A DNA stretch of 64,000 nt from Bacillota bacterium (GTDB lineage Bacteria; Bacillota; Clostridia; Lachnospirales; Lachnospiraceae): NCBI GenBank assembly GCA_023435645.1, contig JAEYRK010000047.1, positions 1 through 64,000 on the forward strand. Direction: 5' to 3'. Of the stretch, positions 61,847-64,000 are shown piece after piece. Every line of letters starts with the position of its first letter. The stretch's first letter is position 1. A program made the translations under genes and the position numbers. Under the pieces are notes generated by a model. The model saw only the letters and a program-made list of their open reading frames with translations. It was not told the origin of the DNA and searched no databases.

Positions 61847-62659
61847 ATGAGTAAAGTAATGGATAGAATCAATGCAACAGGACTTGTACCTGTGGTAGTA
61901 ATTGAGGATGTAGCTACAGCAGTTGATACAGCAAAGGCACTTGCTGCAGGTGGCGTAGATGTAATGGAAATCACTATGAGGACCGAAGCAGGGCTGGATT
62001 CCATAAAGGAGGTTGCAGCAGCCTGCCCGGAAATGCTTGTAGGAGCAGGAACAGTACTGACGATGGAGCAGTGTAAGAAGGCAATTGAGAACGGAGCAAA
62101 ATTCATCGTTTCTCCGGGCTATGATCCTGAAATCGTACAATATTGTATCGATCAAAACATTGATATATGCCCAGGCTGTGTAACACCGACAGAGATAACA
62201 GCAGGACTTAAGGCAGGCCTTAGAGTACTGAAATTCTTCCCTGCTAATATCTATGGCGGTCTGAAAGCAATTAAGGCCTTAAGAGGACCCTTCCCGATGA
62301 TTAGATTTATTCCTACAGGTGGCGTAAATCTTACGAATCTGGCTGATTTTATGGATCCGGGTATTTTTGCAATTGGCGGAGGCTGGCTTTGCGAGAAGAG
62401 CATGATTACGAACAGAGAATTTAGCCTGATTACAGAAATCAGCACAAAATCAATTGATATTCTGTTAGGTCTTCAGAGCGAAGAAGGGGCAGATATTACC
62501 TTAGCGGAGCTTATGCAAAAGGGTGGAAGTGTTAGCACCAAAAATCTTATCCGGGCAAAATCTCAGTTAACCCGCCGTGGCTTTGAATTAAAAGCTGAGA
62601 GTGAGAAATCAGCTGAGCTTGTGAAGGATGAGCTAGTAATTCAGCTATCTTTATCATAA
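61847..62659 (+). CDS. KDPG/KHG aldolase with a C-terminal extension
   Basis: 270 residues. The class I aldolase core (~1-205) has EITMRT (Glu), VGAGTVLT, GYDPEIV and the Schiff-base Lys in VLKFFPAN. It cleaves 2-keto-3-deoxy-6-phosphogluconate to pyruvate and glyceraldehyde-3-phosphate. Typical Eda is ~205-215 residues; here ~55 extra residues follow (LLGLQSEEGADITLAEL ... VIQLSLS) with no recognised domain. Last gene of the operon; fits an Entner-Doudoroff-type exit. Confidence 0.93.
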   Translation: MSKVMDRINATGLVPVVVIEDVATAVDTAKALAAGGVDVMEITMRTEAGLDSIKEVAAACPEMLVGAGTVLTMEQCKKAIENGAKFIVSPGYDPEIVQYCIDQNIDICPGCVTPTEITAGLKAGLRVLKFFPANIYGGLKAIKALRGPFPMIRFIPTGGVNLTNLADFMDPGIFAIGGGWLCEKSMITNREFSLITEISTKSIDILLGLQSEEGADITLAELMQKGGSVSTKNLIRAKSQLTRRGFELKAESEKSAELVKDELVIQLSLS

Positions 62660-62719
62660 GATACCAAAAGGGGCCGATCTGTCATTAAGCCCCACTAAAA
62701 ACCCAATACATCAATAAAA

Positions 62720-62790
62720 AATCATACAGGAGCTATACGTAGTACTTTGCAGTGGATACATTGTCTATGTATAGCTCTGTATGATTTTAT
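62720..62790 (+). terminator. Operon terminator
   Basis: 18-base inverted repeat with one bulged G (62720-62738 with 62769-62786) and a 30-base loop, then TTTTATC. It ends the catabolic operon, 60 bases after the aldolase stop. Confidence 0.75.
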
Positions 62791-62866
62791 CTTTGCTTAA
62801 TCTGCAATCAATAGAATTTGGTCGGGTTTTATCATCAATTCTGATGATTCTTTGCGATTGTCGACT

Positions 62867-63637
62867 TTATCGGTAATAATTCTTGATATAATCTACCCAT
62901 TCGAAATAAAGTTCCTTCTCGGATACCCCAAACACCTCACCATAATCCTCAGTTACAATGAGCTCCAATACCTTATCCCATCCATAGGTAACATGTATGT
63001 ATTCAATATAGGTATGTGCCAAACGATATCCACCGATATTAGAAAACTTAACCGGATTTTTCGTCTGTATATCCGAATATGAAGGGATAGGTAGAGATTC
63101 AAGATATGATTGATAAAAGGGCTCTCCATTTGATAAATATAAGGCCAATCCCTCAGTAAGCCATAGCTGGATATCGGGATTTAGAACGCTGACATATGCA
63201 TGAACCATTTCATGTAAAACAGCAGATGTAATCGAATTATAATGATGTACCTTTCCCGGATTAGCAGGTGAGGTCAAGATAACGCTGGTATTGATATTAT
63301 CTCCTATATACCAGTCAAGTCCCAATAAAGGAGCAATCAAACCATATTTCTTAGTTTGCATGGTGCTTTGATCATCATAGATGTATATAGTTACATCCTG
63401 CTTCGTAGAGAAACCTAATTTTTGCACAATTTCTTCTGCCTTGAGTTCGGCCAGCAGGAATACATCCTTCGCTGCTTCCTCCTCAGCTTCATAATATACA
63501 TTCACCCAATTGCCTTCTAATTTGGTCATATCCTTTGTTTTCAGCTTCCAAGTAGGTATCATATTGATTAACACCAAAATTGAAATAAGTATTACGGCAC
63601 CTGCTATGACCTTTAATAAACGTTTTTTTCTTTTCAT
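62867..63637 (-). CDS. Membrane-anchored gluzincin-like peptidase (peptidase MA-like)
   Basis: About 256 residues from ATG 63637 (GGGTG upstream; ATG 63652 is an alternative). A basic N-terminus and one helix (~9-28) anchor an external domain. HEMVHAY (the HExxH zinc motif) is followed after ~20 residues by LTEGLALYLS with the third ligand Glu, the gluzincin arrangement of the peptidase MA family. It stands alone; the substrate is unknown. Confidence 0.85.
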   Translation of the reverse strand: MKRKKRLLKVIAGAVILISILVLINMIPTWKLKTKDMTKLEGNWVNVYYEAEEEAAKDVFLLAELKAEEIVQKLGFSTKQDVTIYIYDDQSTMQTKKYGLIAPLLGLDWYIGDNINTSVILTSPANPGKVHHYNSITSAVLHEMVHAYVSVLNPDIQLWLTEGLALYLSNGEPFYQSYLESLPIPSYSDIQTKNPVKFSNIGGYRLAHTYIEYIHVTYGWDKVLELIVTEDYGEVFGVSEKELYFEWVDYIKNYYR

Positions 63638-63925
63638 TTTTATCACACCCATCAGCTTTATGTTAGTACATGTCAGTAAAGATTAACAGTCTATGTTATT
63701 TTACCATAGGTATGAATATAAATAAACATGAAACACCAGAACATGGCTCATAAATGTTCCGTTCCAGTTATTTTCCGCCTGCTTTCTCACCTCGAATACC
63801 CTTAGCAAATGTCGTTACGATTGCAACTATTTTATTGCTGAGCTCGTCTTATATTTGAGTTACCATATGACGGAGCCCTATCCCTATATATGCTGTAACT
63901 ATGAACTATTTTGGAGGATTAGACA

Positions 63926-64000
63926 TTGAGAAAAATATTATTTGCTTTATTAATGATTGGATTGTTTGTATTTTCGGGTTGCCAAAAGGAAGAGAGTGGT
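63926..64000 (+). CDS. Lipoprotein precursor (partial, 5' end only)
   Basis: TTG start with GGAGG 8 bases upstream. The 25 visible residues are a signal peptide (RKILFALLMIGLFVF) and the lipobox FSGC, then QKEESG. The gene continues past the window; the function cannot be told. Confidence 0.7.
   Translation, partial: MRKILFALLMIGLFVFSGCQKEESG

Noticed and set aside
1..64000. CRISPR arrays, IS elements, prophage, attachment sites
   Set aside because: No regular short repeats with spacers, no transposase/integrase motifs and no phage structural genes were seen on reading both strands.

Overview
This 64 kb window looks like chromosome of a low-to-moderate GC Clostridia, most likely Lachnospiraceae. 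The reasons are the strong AGGAGG ribosome binding sites, frequent TTG and GTG starts, a T-box upstream of valS, a CIRCE-like element upstream of hsp20, a GPG-rich spore-coat-like protein, and the DUF5717/DUF5716/DUF6472 families that I know mainly from Lachnospiraceae. No phage, transposase, CRISPR array or plasmid signal was seen. The assignment rests on gene families, not on a database search.

Layout. 1-3.3 kb: a MarR-controlled heterodimeric ABC exporter (minus strand). 3.4-4.6 kb: a CobD/HisC-like PLP enzyme. 4.8-12.1 kb: a five-gene cluster of uncharacterised proteins (a giant DUF5717 protein, an actin/Hsp70-like DUF5716 protein, a TPR-like protein, a STAS-like protein, a membrane coiled-coil protein). 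12.2-26.7 kb: housekeeping genes (SanA-like, DUF6472, T-box plus valS, mgsA, an M23 peptidase, a LysR regulator, purL, a lipoprotein, GNAT, M42). 27-31.5 kb: two small regulatory/membrane operons (PadR with DUF4097; GntR/YtrA with an ABC-2 transporter). 31.5-38 kb: ARMT1-like protein, GPG-rich protein, ptsI, hsp20, and a YhbD-bactofilin pair.

38.1-41.9 kb: two tandem HTH-TPR regulators of RRNPP type. A 52-residue secreted-peptide gene, AAAGGAGG-led and antisense to them, follows and overlaps the second regulator by 4 bases. This reads as a complete, apparently unannotated peptide-pheromone circuit. Next to it are two perfect inverted repeats and a GGDEF/EAL phosphodiesterase. A tRNA-Val(GAC) follows.

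42-62.8 kb: a large catabolic locus. A LacI regulator and an epimerase/AEC transporter pair lie on one side. Two LacI-type palindromes sit in the intergenic region between a minus-strand Gfo/Idh/MocA gene and a roughly 16 kb plus-strand operon. That operon encodes a LIV-type ABC importer, a NagB-like isomerase, a creatininase-family hydrolase, a second Gfo/Idh/MocA dehydrogenase, a PreA-PreT fusion, a UxuB-like reductase, a LarA-like nickel-pincer epimerase, an FGGY kinase, a 2-hydroxyacid dehydrogenase and a KDPG aldolase. My reading is uptake of a cyclitol or sugar-acid derivative, ring opening, reduction to an aldonate, C2 epimerisation, phosphorylation and aldol cleavage. The substrate is unknown. 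The window ends with a gluzincin-like membrane-anchored peptidase and the start of a lipoprotein gene.
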